From: Pseudomonas sp. ERMR1:02
GTDB taxonomy: Bacteria; Pseudomonadota; Gammaproteobacteria; Pseudomonadales; Pseudomonadaceae
Assembly (NCBI RefSeq): GCF_002277815.1
Contig: NZ_NKJI01000006.1
Span: 1-64,000 of the forward strand
Length of the DNA: 64,000 bases
Reading direction: 5' to 3'
The notes under the pieces are model-generated. The model did not search any database, had not been told where the DNA came from, and saw only the letters and a program-made list of their open reading frames with translations. The translations under genes and the position numbers were made by a program. Positions 1-8,836 of this stretch are shown here, one piece after another (position 1 is the first letter of the stretch; the number at the start of each line of letters is the position of its first letter).

Positions 1-123
1 CAACTGGAACATCACCTTGGCCTGGGGCCGGGATTTTTCCGATGTGTCGCCGCTGCGTGGGTGATTCTGGGGGGCGGTAATCATGACCCCGAGGTTCGAG
101 TCACCGTGATGCCATTGGATTAA
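1..123 (+). CDS. Transglutaminase-like protein, C-terminal fragment (frameshifted)
   Basis: Only the last ~40 residues are in the window. The tail reads LAWGRDFSDVSPLRG in one frame and then VILGGGNHDPEVRVTVMPLD in the next, which together match the usual end of transglutaminase-like cysteine protease family proteins of Pseudomonas (LAWGRD.SDV.PLRGV..GGG...L.V.VTV). The switch falls in the G run at 59-61; one extra G would restore the frame, so this is probably an assembly error. The catalytic Cys-His-Asp part lies upstream of the window. The stop is TAA at 121-123. Confidence 0.6.
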   Translation, partial: QLEHHLGLGPGFFRCVAAAWVILGGGNHDPEVRVTVMPLD

Positions 124-134
124 TAGAGATCCGC

Positions 135-231
135 GTAGGAGCGAGCTTGCTCGCGATGAACCTGAGTGCGCCGGGGGGTATCAGGCTACCAGCGTTATCG
201 TTGACGACCTCGCGAGCAGGCTCGCTCCTAC
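135..231. repeat. REP pair (REPIN), GTAGGAGCGAG family
   Basis: Two inverted REP arms (135-156 and 210-231), each an imperfect hairpin of the form GTAGGAGCGAGC-TTGCTCGCGA, face each other across about 53 bases. This is one of 16 such pairs in the window. Confidence 0.85.
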
Positions 232-352
232 ACAGGAGTTTGCAATGTTTTGGATTGGGGTATTTCAGATCGACCTGTGAGGGTCGGCAGCAGCGCTGCC
301 AACCCTGGACACAGATCCGGTGGGCCCGATCAGTTCATCCGGCCCGGAGGGT

Positions 353-543
353 TCAGGCGTCGGGCGCCTGATCTTTCGGTACATCAACATCATCTTCTGC
401 CGCGACTTCACTTCTGCATCCGGGTTCAGTGCTGCAGCATCTTCTTCAGCCATCGCTTTCTTGCGCTGAAGCTTTTCCTCTTTCTTCTGCTCCTTGGCCA
501 AGTCACGCTGACGTTTGGCGAAGGAATAATTGGGTTTAGCCAT
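353..543 (-). CDS. Small Lys/Glu-rich conserved protein (frameshifted)
   Basis: Starts MAKPNYSFAKRQRDLAKEQK and continues with a charged helix rich in Lys and Glu, then NPDAE. The continuous frame runs on without a sensible end, but shifting by one base at about 398-408 gives AEDDVDVPKDQAPDA and a stop at 353-355, an acidic tail of the kind seen in this ~63-residue Pseudomonas protein family. The function is unknown; the composition suggests a soluble, mostly helical or disordered protein. It lies just downstream of, and on the same strand as, the LOG-family gene. The frame break is probably one of the many single-base assembly deletions in this window. Confidence 0.6.
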
Positions 544-611
544 GGGCGATCCTCTGGGGTCGAAGGTGAGGTTGAGCGGCGCGTATTCTGCCCTGTATCG
601 GTGCCTAGTCG

Positions 612-1199
612 TTAGTCGGGTTTTTGCTCGACCCACTTTGGCGGTACGGTCGGTTGCCAGCTATCGAGGGCGTCGAGCAGCGTCTGTGGCGATTCGCTCA
701 CCTGCAGCATGTCACGGTGCGCCTCGCGAACGAAGCCTTCACCGACGATGTGATCAAGAAAACCGGTGAGTTTGCTGTAGAAACCGTTCACTTCCAGCAA
801 GCCCAGCGGCTTGCCGTGATAGCCCAGTTGGCCCCAGGTCCAGACTTCGAACAGTTCTTCCAGCGTGCCCAGGCCGCCGGGCAGAGCGATGAACGCATCG
901 CTGAGCTCGGCCATCCGTGCCTTGCGCGCATGCATGCCGTCGACTACTTCCAGGCGGGTCAGGCCGCTGTGGCCGATTTCCTTGTCCTTGAGGCTTTGCG
1001 GGATGATGCCGATCACTTCACCGCCGGCTGCAAGCGCGGCGTCGGCCACGATACCCATCAGGCCCACGGCACCGCCGCCATACACCAGCGTCAGCTTGCG
1101 CTCGGCCAGAGCTCGACCCAAGGCCACAGCCGCTTCACGATAGGCCGTGTTGGTGCCGGTGCTGGCACCACAAAATACACATACAGATGCTAAAGACAT
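612..1199 (-). CDS. LOG family protein (TIGR00730), nucleotide 5'-monophosphate phosphoribohydrolase
   Basis: 195 residues, full length for the family. The Rossmann-type core shows [11 protein letters not shown] (about 39-49) and the family signature [20 protein letters not shown] (about 107-126), which holds the catalytic Arg/Glu environment of LOG-type enzymes. Members hydrolyse nucleoside monophosphates, including cytokinin riboside 5'-monophosphates, into the free base and ribose 5-phosphate; older databases label them lysine decarboxylase-like, which is misleading. It is a soluble cytoplasmic protein. Start ATG at 1199 is the only sensible choice. Whether this bacterial copy makes cytokinins or serves nucleotide housekeeping cannot be told from sequence. 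Confidence 0.85.
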   Translation of the reverse strand: MSLASVCVFCGASTGTNTAYREAAVALGRALAERKLTLVYGGGAVGLMGIVADAALAAGGEVIGIIPQSLKDKEIGHSGLTRLEVVDGMHARKARMAELSDAFIALPGGLGTLEELFEVWTWGQLGYHGKPLGLLEVNGFYSKLTGFLDHIVGEGFVREAHRDMLQVSESPQTLLDALDSWQPTVPPKWVEQKPD

Positions 1200-1259
1200 G
1201 CCTTACTCCATGGTCGATCAGGACCACAGATTAAAGGCAGGCGCGTAGCACTCCAAGGG

Positions 1260-1349
1260 CTAAACTTCCCGTTTGGGCGTTTCATAAGTGCCGCTGGCGC
1301 CACAGGCATAGGCGGCAAGCAAGCTGCACAACAGGCTATTGAGGGACAT
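1260..1349 (-). CDS. Possible 29-residue small secreted or lipoprotein-like protein
   Basis: An ATG at 1349 opens a 30-codon frame: a short hydrophobic stretch SLNSLLCSLLAAYACG followed by ASGTYETPKREV and a stop. The hydrophobic start with a small-residue/Cys motif looks like a truncated lipoprotein signal. It sits in an otherwise gene-free 344-base gap between the LOG gene and azu. I do not know the function. Support is only the composition and codon pattern, so this is tentative; I saw nothing else in 1200-1440. Confidence 0.35.
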   Translation of the reverse strand: MSLNSLLCSLLAAYACGASGTYETPKREV

Positions 1350-1456
1350 GTCAGGCGCTCCAGTCAGTAGTGATGGCCTGATCATAGGGCCGGGCCAGAC
1401 GCCTGGCTGGTAGATTGTTTCGATCGGTGTCATAGCCTGAAAGTTGTATACAATTT

Positions 1457-1470
1457 TTGATTCAAGTCAT
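1457..1470 (+). promoter_or_regulatory. Possible Anr/FNR-type box upstream of azu
   Basis: TTGATTCAAGTCAT has a perfect left half-site (TTGAT) and a weak right half-site compared with TTGAT-N4-ATCAA. Azurin expression is known to respond to oxygen through Anr in P. aeruginosa, so position (about 75 bases before the start) and context fit, but the match is imperfect. Confidence 0.35.
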
Positions 1471-1543
1471 ATGAACTTGCGAAGTTTTCAGGCAGTCTTC
1501 TGTCCATTCGCATTTTTCGTTAACCCTGCCTTGGAGATTCACC

Positions 1544-1990
1544 ATGTTTGCCAAACTTGTTGCGGTATCCCTGTTGACACTGGCCAGCAGCCAATTGATG
1601 GCTGCGGAGTGCAAAGTCACCGTTGACTCCACCGATCAAATGTCCTTCAACACCAAGGCCATCGAAATCGACAAGAGCTGCAAGACATTCACTGTCGAAC
1701 TGACCCACTCCGGCAGCTTGCCGAAAAACGTCATGGGCCATAACTGGGTGCTGAGCAAAGAAGCCGACATGCAGCCGATTGCCACCGATGGCCTGAGTGC
1801 TGGCATTGACAAGAACTACCTGAAAGAAGGCGACGCCCGCATTATCGCCCACACCAAGATCATCGGCGCCAACGAAACCGACTCGGTGACTTTCGATGTG
1901 TCGAAGCTTGATGCTGCCGAAAAATACGGTTTCTTCTGCTCGTTCCCGGGCCACATCTCGATGATGAAAGGCACCGTTACTCTGAAGTAA
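1544..1990 (+). CDS. azu: Azurin, periplasmic blue copper electron carrier
   Basis: 148 residues with a Sec signal peptide (cleavage near residue 20, ...[11 protein letters not shown]). The mature part has all type-1 copper ligands: His in MGHNW, and Cys, His and Met in the loop [12 protein letters not shown] near the C-terminus; the disulfide cysteines (AEC..., KSCK) are also present. Azurin carries single electrons in the periplasm between c-type cytochromes and redox partners under low oxygen or stress. It is a single-gene unit: an Anr-like box lies upstream and a rho-independent terminator immediately downstream. Length and motifs are typical; no anomalies. Confidence 0.97.
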   Translation: MFAKLVAVSLLTLASSQLMAAECKVTVDSTDQMSFNTKAIEIDKSCKTFTVELTHSGSLPKNVMGHNWVLSKEADMQPIATDGLSAGIDKNYLKEGDARIIAHTKIIGANETDSVTFDVSKLDAAEKYGFFCSFPGHISMMKGTVTLK

Positions 1991-2008
1991 TCAGATTTCG
2001 CATATAGA

Positions 2009-2036
2009 AAAAGCGTCCGCTCTGGACGCTTTTTTG
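2009..2036 (+). terminator. Rho-independent terminator of azu
   Basis: Stem AGCGTCC (2012-2018) / GGACGCT (2024-2030) with loop GCTCT, followed by a T run to 2035. Confidence 0.85.
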
Positions 2037-2064
2037 TGCCTGGCGAAAGACCGAGTCATCGTTC

Positions 2065-2154
2065 TTCGCGGGCAAGCCTCGCTCCTACAGTTCCATGTCG
2101 ATCACGGGATCAATGAACGGCACGAACCCTGTAGGAGCGAGGCTTGCCCGCGAA
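2065..2154. repeat. REP pair (REPIN)
   Basis: Inverted arms TTCGCGGGCAAGCCTCGCTC... (2065-2090) and GTAGGAGCGAGGCTTGCCCG... (2131-2154) in the gap between azu and nadE, whose 3' ends converge here. Confidence 0.85.
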
Positions 2155-2179
2155 GGCGTCCGCAAGAACGCCACTTGGG

Positions 2180-3007
2180 TCACGGTGCGAAAGGCATCAC
2201 CCGCTTGTGATGGGTCTTGTTGTACGTATCGCAAATGATTTTGAACGCTTCCTCACGCACCGGGTTGCCGTGCAGGAAGGCGTCGATCTCGGCGTAGGTC
2301 ACGCCGTGGGATGCTTCGTCCGGTTTGCCGGGCGACAGGTCTTCGAGGTCGGCGGTCGGGACTTTTTCCACCAGTGATTCCGGCGCGCCGAAGCTGCGGG
2401 CAATCGCTCGAACCTGGTTTTTCACCAGGCCGCTGAGCGGTGCCAGGTCGCAGGCACCATCACCGAACTTGGTGAAGAAACCCATCACCGCCTCCGCCGC
2501 GTGGTCGGTGCCGATCACCAGGCCGTGGGCCGCGCCGGCGATGGTGTACTGGGCGACCATGCGCATCCGTGCCTTGGTGTTACCGAGCACGAAATCCACC
2601 GAGACCGCATGTTTGCCTTCGAACGCCGCGACTTCGTTGGCCAGGGCTTTGACCGCCGGACCGATATTCACGGTATGGCGCTCGTCCGGGGCGATGAAAT
2701 CCACTGAGGCCTGGGCGTCGTGTTCATCGAACTGGGTCTCGTACGGCAAGCGCACGGCGATGAACTTGTAGTTGCCGTCCCCGGTGCGCTGGCGCAGCTC
2801 ACGCATTGCACGCTGGGTCAGCAGGCCGGCGGTCAGGGAGTCGACACCGCCGCTGATGCCAAGCACCAAAGTCTTGAGCCCGGAATTTACCAGGCAGTCC
2901 TGAATGAAGGTAATGCGCCGCGCAACTTCCGCCTCAAGGGCGGCCTCGTCGGCGAACGGCGGTTGAACCTTGAGCTGCTCAGCAATCTCACGCTGTACGG
3001 CTTGCAT
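2180..3007 (-). CDS. nadE: Ammonia-dependent NAD+ synthetase
   Basis: 275 residues, the length of the bacterial NH3-dependent enzyme without a glutaminase domain. It adenylates and amidates nicotinic acid adenine dinucleotide to NAD+. The N-type ATP pyrophosphatase P-loop SGGVDS is at residues 52-57, and the C-terminal [17 protein letters not shown] segment is the family motif near the deamido-NAD site. It starts 4 bases after the stop of pncB, so the two form a salvage operon converting nicotinate to NAD+ via nicotinate mononucleotide (NadD is encoded elsewhere). The sequence is intact. Confidence 0.96.
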   Translation of the reverse strand: MQAVQREIAEQLKVQPPFADEAALEAEVARRITFIQDCLVNSGLKTLVLGISGGVDSLTAGLLTQRAMRELRQRTGDGNYKFIAVRLPYETQFDEHDAQASVDFIAPDERHTVNIGPAVKALANEVAAFEGKHAVSVDFVLGNTKARMRMVAQYTIAGAAHGLVIGTDHAAEAVMGFFTKFGDGACDLAPLSGLVKNQVRAIARSFGAPESLVEKVPTADLEDLSPGKPDEASHGVTYAEIDAFLHGNPVREEAFKIICDTYNKTHHKRVMPFAP

Positions 3008-3011
3008 GAAT

Positions 3012-4234
3012 TCACTCCTTGCTTGATGTGCTGGAAAGGGTGGCAGGTACTTGGAAAACGTGGCGCAAATAGGCGACGAAATTCGGATCTTTGCAGTGAG
3101 TCTTGCCAGGCTCGTCGGAGACCTTCGCCACCGGCGCGCCGTTGCAGGCGGTCATTTTAAGCACGATGCTCATGGGTTCGACACCTGCAATATCACACGT
3201 CAGGTTGGTACCGATGCCGAAGCTGACATTGATCCGGCCACGCAGCGCCCGGAATATTTCCAGGGACTTGGGCAGCGTCAGGCTGTCGGAGAACACCAGT
3301 GTCTTGCTCATCGGGTCGATGCCGAGTTTGTGATAGTGCGCGATGGCTTTTTCCGCCCACACCACCGGATCACCGGAATCGTGGCGCAAACCGTCGAAGA
3401 GCTTGGCGAAAAACAGGTCGAAATCGCCGAGGAAAGCATCGGTGGTAATGCAGTCGGTCAGGGCGATCCCCAGAAGACCGCGGTACTCGCGGACCCAACA
3501 GTCGAGGGCGGCAATCTGGCTGTCGATCAGTCGTGGGCCGAGTTGCTGGTGGGCCATGATCCATTCGTGGCCATGGTGCCCAGCGGCTTCATGTCCAGTT
3601 CGCGGACAGATGCACGTTGCTGGTGCCGACGAAGCGCCCAGGAAAATCGTGCTTGAGCACGTTCACCACTTCTTCCTGAACGCGGTAAGAAAAGCGACGG
3701 CGGGTGCCGAAATCGGCTACCTGTAATTCAGACAATTCGTCGCTGCTTGCGTTGGCGGTCAGCCAGTCGAACTTGCGATAGAGCTGCTCCCGGCCTGTTC
3801 CAGAACAGTTTCCCGGTAGCGATAGCGGTTACGCACTTCGCTGACGATCGCCAGTATCGGCACTTCGAACAGGATCACGTGCAGCCACGGCCCCGCAGTC
3901 GGATAAACAGTTCACCGTTTTCAATGCCGGTGTGGATGTAGCGCAGGTTGAAGCGAAACAGTCCGAGAAAACGCAGAAAATCCGGCTTCAAGAAGGTGAT
4001 GCGCTCCAGAAAACTCAACTGATCGGCGCTTAGGTTCAACTCCGCCAGGCGCTCGATCTGAAAGCGGATTTCCGCCAGGTACGGACGCAAATCCTCACTG
4101 TTACGGCAGCGAAACTCCCATTCGACTTCCACGTTCGGGTAGTTGTGCAGCACCGCCTGCATCATCGTCAGTTTGTAGAAGTCGGTGTCGAGCAGGTTCT
4201 GCACGATGCGATCGGCAAACACACTCTCGCTCAT
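3012..4234 (-). CDS. pncB: Nicotinate phosphoribosyltransferase (four frame breaks)
   Basis: Joined frames read [20 protein letters not shown] at the N-terminus, then [41 protein letters not shown], and C-terminal LRHDSGDP and [10 protein letters not shown], all hallmarks of nicotinate phosphoribosyltransferase (PRPP + nicotinate to NaMN). Four single-base deletions, near 3569, 3604, 3792 and 3892, each in a short C/G run, break the frame; adding one base at each gives about 408 residues, the usual size. Four independent lesions in a conserved salvage gene followed by intact nadE point to assembly error rather than decay. Upstream ATG at 4234 precedes MSES, the family start. Confidence 0.85.
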
Positions 4235-4355
4235 AACGGGAATCTCCAGGCGGGTCGCGGCCCAGTGGCAGCGACGTTGCATCTGTTTCAATGATGGGGG
4301 CTAGTGGCGCATATCAGCGGCAGGTATTGCCAGCGTTTCTGCATCGCGGAAGTCC

Positions 4356-4447
4356 CTGTGGGAGTGGGCTTGCCCGCGATGGGGATCTACAAGTTGAAAT
4401 TGATGTTGGATGTGCCGGCCTCTTCGCGGGCAAGCCCGCTCCCACAG
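4356..4447. repeat. REP pair (REPIN), GTGGGAGCGGGC variant
   Basis: Inverted arms CTGTGGGAGTGGGCTTGCCC... (4356-4379) and TTCGCGGGCAAGCCCGCTCC... (4423-4447) between pncB and the lysR gene. Confidence 0.85.
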
Positions 4448-4462
4448 GTTTTGAGTCAGATT

Positions 4463-5373
4463 TTAAGTCTGCGGTGTGTCCGGGCTGTCGACCTGCTCCA
4501 GCATCCACTTCACAAAGTCCGCACTTTCGGTACTTCCGCCGAATGTTCCGGGTACGCCAGGTAATAGGCATCGGTGCTGGGCATCGCGTGGCGCCAAGGA
4601 ATGACCAGCTTGCCGTCCGCCAATTCCTCTTCCACCAGAAACCGTGGCAGCAACGCCACGCCGCAGCCGACCTGTGCGGCGCGGATGCACATATAGAAAG
4701 TTTCGAAGCGCGGGCCGTGGTAGCTGTGTTCGGTGTGGTAGCCCTGGCTGTCGAACCAGTCGTGCCAGGCCTGGGGGCGCGAGGCGTTTTGCAGCAGGAC
4801 CAGGTCAGTGAGTTGCGTCGGATCGGTGAACGGTTCGGCGGGCAGGCTGCCCGGGGCGCAAACCGGTACCAACTCTTCACCGAATAGCTTCAGGCATTCC
4901 GTACCGGGACGTGACCCTTGGCCGAAGTAGAACGCCAGGTCGCTGCGACCCTGCAACAGATCATCGGCTTCTTGCTCGCTGCACAGGTCCAGATGGATCG
5001 ATGGATGGCGCAGGCGCCAGCCTTTGAGCCGTGGCACCAGCCAGCGCGCACCGAAGGTCGGGGGCGTGGAGACGCGCAGGACTTCTGTTTCGCCGCCGTA
5101 GGAGCGCAGGTAATGAGTCGACATCTCGACCTGTGTGAGGATTTTTCGTACCTCGACCAGGTACAAATCGCCTGCCGGAGTCATTTGCAGGCGTCGGCGC
5201 ACCCGGCGGAATAGTAAGTGCTGCAACAGCTCTTCCAGCTGCGCGACTTGCTTGCTGACGGCGCTCTGGGTCAGATTCAACTCTTCGGCGGCCCGGGTGA
5301 AGCTCAGATGCCGGGTCACGGCTTCGAAACACTGCAAGGCAGCGATCGATGGCAAATAGCGTTTGTTCAGCAT
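4463..5373 (-). CDS. LysR-type regulator divergent from amaB (frameshift near the end)
   Basis: About 303 residues once a break at about 4515-4520 is bridged: the main frame runs to PKVRT and the C-terminal frame continues FVKWMLEQVDSPDTPQT to a stop at 4463. The N-terminal winged helix (about 8-66) has the typical LysR pattern SFTRAAEELNLTQSAVSKQV. The effector domain fills the rest. It is transcribed away from amaB across a 175-base shared promoter region, the arrangement of the P. putida lysine/pipecolate locus, where the neighbouring LysR gene lies next to amaB. It most likely controls amaBA in response to a lysine-derived intermediate; that is inference from position. Confidence 0.85.
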
Positions 5374-5548
5374 GGGCGGTCCTTTGTTCTTGTCTCTTTA
5401 TTGCCAGCAATGCACAGCATGAATAAACGGAATGATATCTCTCTTAAAGGTCGTTTGTTGAGTAACCTGCGGGGAGCTAAAACTACAGGTCTGATCAGCC
5501 GTGATCGCGCGGCTGCACACGTACCGTTTTTTGCTTGAGGAGTAACCC

Positions 5549-7039
5549 ATGGTTGCCGCATTGCTTGATCGTCTTGGTGTGAACCCGGCCCTGTACCAGA
5601 ACGGCAAAGTGCCGGTGCATTCGCCCATCGATGGCAGTCGCATCGCCGCCGTGAACTGGGAAGGTGCCGCTGAAGTCGAGCAGCACATCAGTCGCGCAGA
5701 TCATGCGTTCGAACTGTGGCGCAAGGTTCCGGCACCGCGCCGTGGCGAGTTGGTGCGCCAACTGGGCGACATCCTGCGTGAATACAAGGCCGATCTCGGC
5801 GAGCTGGTGTCCTGGGAAGCCGGCAAGATCACTCAGGAAGGCCTGGGTGAAGTACAGGAAATGATCGACATCTGCGATTTCGCCGTCGGCCTGTCCCGTC
5901 AGTTGTATGGTTTGACCATCGCCTCCGAGCGTCCTGGCCACCACATGCGTGAAACCTGGCATCCGCTGGGCGTCGTCGGCGTCATCAGCGCATTCAACTT
6001 CCCGGTGGCGGTGTGGGCCTGGAACGCCGCGCTGGCGCTGGTCTGCGGCAACCCGGTGATCTGGAAACCGTCGGAAAAAACCCCGCTGACCGCACTGGCC
6101 TGCCAAGCGCTGTTCGATCGCGTGCTGAAGAATTTCAGCGACGCACCTGCGCACCTGAGCCAGGTCATCATCGGCGGTCGCGATGCCGGCGAAGCCTTGG
6201 TCGATGACCCGCGTGTCGCGCTGGTCAGCGCCACCGGCAGCACCCGCATGGGCCGCGAAGTGGCACCGAAAATCGCCGCGCGCTTCGCTCGCAGCATTCT
6301 GGAACTGGGCGGCAACAACGCGATGATCCTCGGCCCAAGCGCCGATCTGGACATGGCCGTTCGCGCGATCCTGTTCAGCGCCGTCGGTACCGCCGGTCAG
6401 CGTTGCACGACATTGCGCCGCTTGATTGCCCACGAATCGGTGAAAGAAGAAATCGTCACCCGCCTGAAAGCCGCCTACTCCAAAGTGCGTATCGGTAATC
6501 CGCTGGAAGGCAATCTCGTCGGCCCGCTGATCGACAAGCAAAGCTTCGAGAACATGCAGGACGCGCTGGAGCAGGCTCTGAGCGAAGGCGGCCGGGTGTT
6601 CGGCGGAAAGCGTCAGCTGGAAGACAAATTTCCGAATGCCTATTACGTTTCGCCGGCCATCGTCGAAATGCCGGAGCAGAGCGATGTGGTCTGCCACGAA
6701 ACTTTCGCGCCGATCCTCTACGTGGTCGGTTACACCGATTTCAACGAAGCCCTTCGCCTGAACAACGCCGTGCCGCAAGGCCTGTCGTCCTGCATCTTCA
6801 CCACCGATGTGCGTGAAGCCGAGCAGTTCATGTCGGCGGTAGGCAGTGATTGCGGCATCGCCAACGTCAACATCGGCCCGAGTGGTGCCGAAATTGGTGG
6901 TGCGTTTGGTGGCGAGAAAGAAACCGGTGGCGGTCGTGAGTCCGGCTCTGATGCATGGCGTGGGTACATGCGCCGTCAGACCAACACCGTGAACTACTCG
7001 CTGGAATTGCCGTTGGCGCAGGGCATTACGTTCGACTGA
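5549..7039 (+). CDS. amaB: Delta-1-piperideine-6-carboxylate (aminoadipate semialdehyde) dehydrogenase
   Basis: 496 residues, ALDH superfamily, antiquitin (ALDH7) type. The general base Glu252 lies in ELGGNN and the catalytic Cys286 in VGTAGQRCTTLRRL, the form of this motif specific to the antiquitin branch. It oxidises piperideine-6-carboxylate / 2-aminoadipate 6-semialdehyde to 2-aminoadipate with NAD(P)+ in the pipecolate branch of lysine catabolism. GAGGAG at about 5537-5542 is the ribosome-binding site. It is followed by amaA after a REPIN, as in P. putida, and divergent from the LysR gene. Intact and cytoplasmic. Confidence 0.92.
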   Translation: MVAALLDRLGVNPALYQNGKVPVHSPIDGSRIAAVNWEGAAEVEQHISRADHAFELWRKVPAPRRGELVRQLGDILREYKADLGELVSWEAGKITQEGLGEVQEMIDICDFAVGLSRQLYGLTIASERPGHHMRETWHPLGVVGVISAFNFPVAVWAWNAALALVCGNPVIWKPSEKTPLTALACQALFDRVLKNFSDAPAHLSQVIIGGRDAGEALVDDPRVALVSATGSTRMGREVAPKIAARFARSILELGGNNAMILGPSADLDMAVRAILFSAVGTAGQRCTTLRRLIAHESVKEEIVTRLKAAYSKVRIGNPLEGNLVGPLIDKQSFENMQDALEQALSEGGRVFGGKRQLEDKFPNAYYVSPAIVEMPEQSDVVCHETFAPILYVVGYTDFNEALRLNNAVPQGLSSCIFTTDVREAEQFMSAVGSDCGIANVNIGPSGAEIGGAFGGEKETGGGRESGSDAWRGYMRRQTNTVNYSLELPLAQGITFD

Positions 7040-7052
7040 TCGGTGATCCCCC

Positions 7053-7152
7053 TGTAGGAGCGAGCTCGCTCGCGAAAAACGTCTGGACAACGGGTTTATG
7101 CAGCAAACACGCGTTATCGTTGACGTCCATCGCGAGCAAGCTCGCTCCTACA
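7053..7152. repeat. REP pair (REPIN) between amaB and amaA
   Basis: Arms CTGTAGGAGCGAGCTCGCTC... (7053-7076) and ATCGCGAGCAAGCTCGCTCC... (7129-7152) inside a likely operon, where the hairpins could stabilise the upstream transcript. Confidence 0.85.
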
Positions 7153-7193
7153 ATTGAACTGTGTGTTGGTTAGGTTTCTGTTGGAGTCTGGCA

Positions 7194-8471
7194 ATGCCGT
7201 TACGCGAAGAATGTCTGTGGGAAAAGCTGACGCCGCAAAGGCCTGACAATGCGGCGCTCAAAGGTGAAGTGAAGGTAGATGTCTGCGTCATCGGCGCCGG
7301 TTTCACCGGGCTGTCGCGGCGGTACATCTGCTGGAACAGGGCAAGACGGTTTGTGTGCTGGAAGCCCATCGCGCCGGCCATGGTGGATCGGGTCGCAACG
7401 TCGGGCTGGTCAACGCCGGGATGTGGATTCCACCGGACGAGATCGAAGCCGGGTTTGGCGAAGCGGTCGGCAGTCAGCTCAACCGCATGTTGGGGCGGCA
7501 CCTTCCCTGGTATTCAGCCTTGTCGACAAATACAACATCGATTGCCAGTTACGCCGTGAAGGCACGCTGCACATGGCTCACAACGCCCGTGGCGAAGCTG
7601 ATCTGCGCAGTCGTGAAGAACAATGGAAGCGTCGTGGTGCGCCGGTTGAACTGTTGACCGGGCAAGCTTGCGAGCAGGCGACGGGTACCAAAAAAATTGC
7701 CGCCGCGCTGCTCGATCGACGCGCCGGCACTCTCAATCCGATGGCCTACACCACGGGCTGGCCAAAGCGGCCATCGGCCTCGGCGGTCAGCTGTTCGATC
7801 ATTCGCCGGTGACCCGCCTCGAACGTCAGGGTCAACGTTGGTCGGTGCAGACAGCACAGGGTTCGGTACTGGCCGAGCAAGTGGTGATCGCCTCCAACGC
7901 TTATACCGAAGGCGATTGGACCGAGCTGCGGCGTAATTTTTCCCCGGTTATTACTACCAAGTGGCGTCGGTCCCGCTGACCGAAGAAGCCGCACAGCAAA
8001 TCCTTCCCGGTGGCCAGGGTTCCTGGGATACCCGTCAGGTACTTAGCAGTATTCGTCGGGACAAAGATGGCCGCTTGTTGCTCGGCAGTCTGGGAAACGG
8101 CAATCAGAAACCAGCGTGGTTCCTGAAGGCCTGGGCCGATCGCGTGCAGCAGCATTACTTCCCTTACCTGAAACCGGTGGAGTGGGAATGCACCTGGACG
8201 GGGCGCATTGCCTTCACTCCGGATCACTTGATGCGCCTGTTCGAACCTGCGCCCGGAATAGTGGCAGTCACGGATACAACGGTCGGGGCGTGACCACGGG
8301 GACAGTGGTCGGCAAGGCCTTTGCCGATTATTTGTGTAACGGAAATCCTCAAGCGCTACCTATTCCCTTCGCTCCAATGCAGCCACTGGCCGGGGTGGGA
8401 TTGCGCAGTTGTCTATACGAGCCGGATTCTCGCTGTATCACGCAGGCCAGTGCTTGCGGATCGTCATTTGA
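7194..8471 (+). CDS. amaA: FAD-dependent L-pipecolate oxidase (six frame breaks)
   Basis: Joined frames start MPLREECLWEKLTPQRPDN and show the FAD-binding motif VCVIGAGFTGLS-AAVHLLEQG, then HGGSGRNVGLVNAGMW, typical of the DadA/OrdL-like amine oxidase family; the C-terminal part reads FTPDHLMR and GYNGRGVTTGT, the second FAD contact. Breaks near 7315, 7495, 7756, 7937, 8267 and 8421 are each repaired by one added base (G, C or T runs), giving about 427 residues. The enzyme oxidises L-pipecolate to piperideine-6-carboxylate, the substrate of AmaB. Co-directional with amaB. The density of identical one-base losses argues for assembly error over a real pseudogene. Confidence 0.8.
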
Positions 8472-8763
8472 TTGTAGAAATTTGTTGCTGGAAGCGGCGC
8501 TTTTCGGCGTTGCGGCTAGCCTGTAGTGGTGCGTGTTGTAGCAGTTGCGCACCAGCAGTGTGCAGTTCGGTGACGTGCGTTGTTACAGCTCGGTTGCACG
8601 CCGTTTAGTGTTGCGGTTGCAATGATGGCGCAGGAGGGTTGCGCCTCGAAAAAGTTTAGGGTTTCACCTTCCGCGGTTTAGACGGTTGCACGTCCAATGA
8701 AAATGGGCTCGAAACAGTCGAAATAACAATAAAGCAGCGACTTTTTTCAGAATAAAAAACCGA

Positions 8764-8779
8764 TGGCACGGCCCTTGCT
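8764..8779 (+). promoter_or_regulatory. Sigma-54 (RpoN) promoter of the branched-chain amino acid transporter
   Basis: TGGCACGGCCCTTGCT matches the -24/-12 consensus TGGCACG-N4-TTGCW at every fixed position. It lies about 57 bases before the binding-protein start, leaving a leader of about 45 bases. The rest of the 365-base gap 8472-8836 holds no gene that I can support. Confidence 0.9.
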
Positions 8780-8836
8780 CTGAGCATTCAGTGAAGTCGC
8801 AGTGCCAATTAAAAAAAAACCTTGGAGCACCACCTC

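Noticed and set aside
5495..7090. Long (531-codon) open frame opposite amaB
   Set aside because: Mirror frame of a highly GC-biased gene; translation rich in His/Gln/Arg without any known motif. The plus-strand aldehyde dehydrogenase is unambiguous.
7194..8471. amaA as a true pseudogene
   Set aside because: Every break is a single-base loss and all conserved motifs are intact; the same pattern affects many unrelated genes in the window, so assembly error is the simpler reading.
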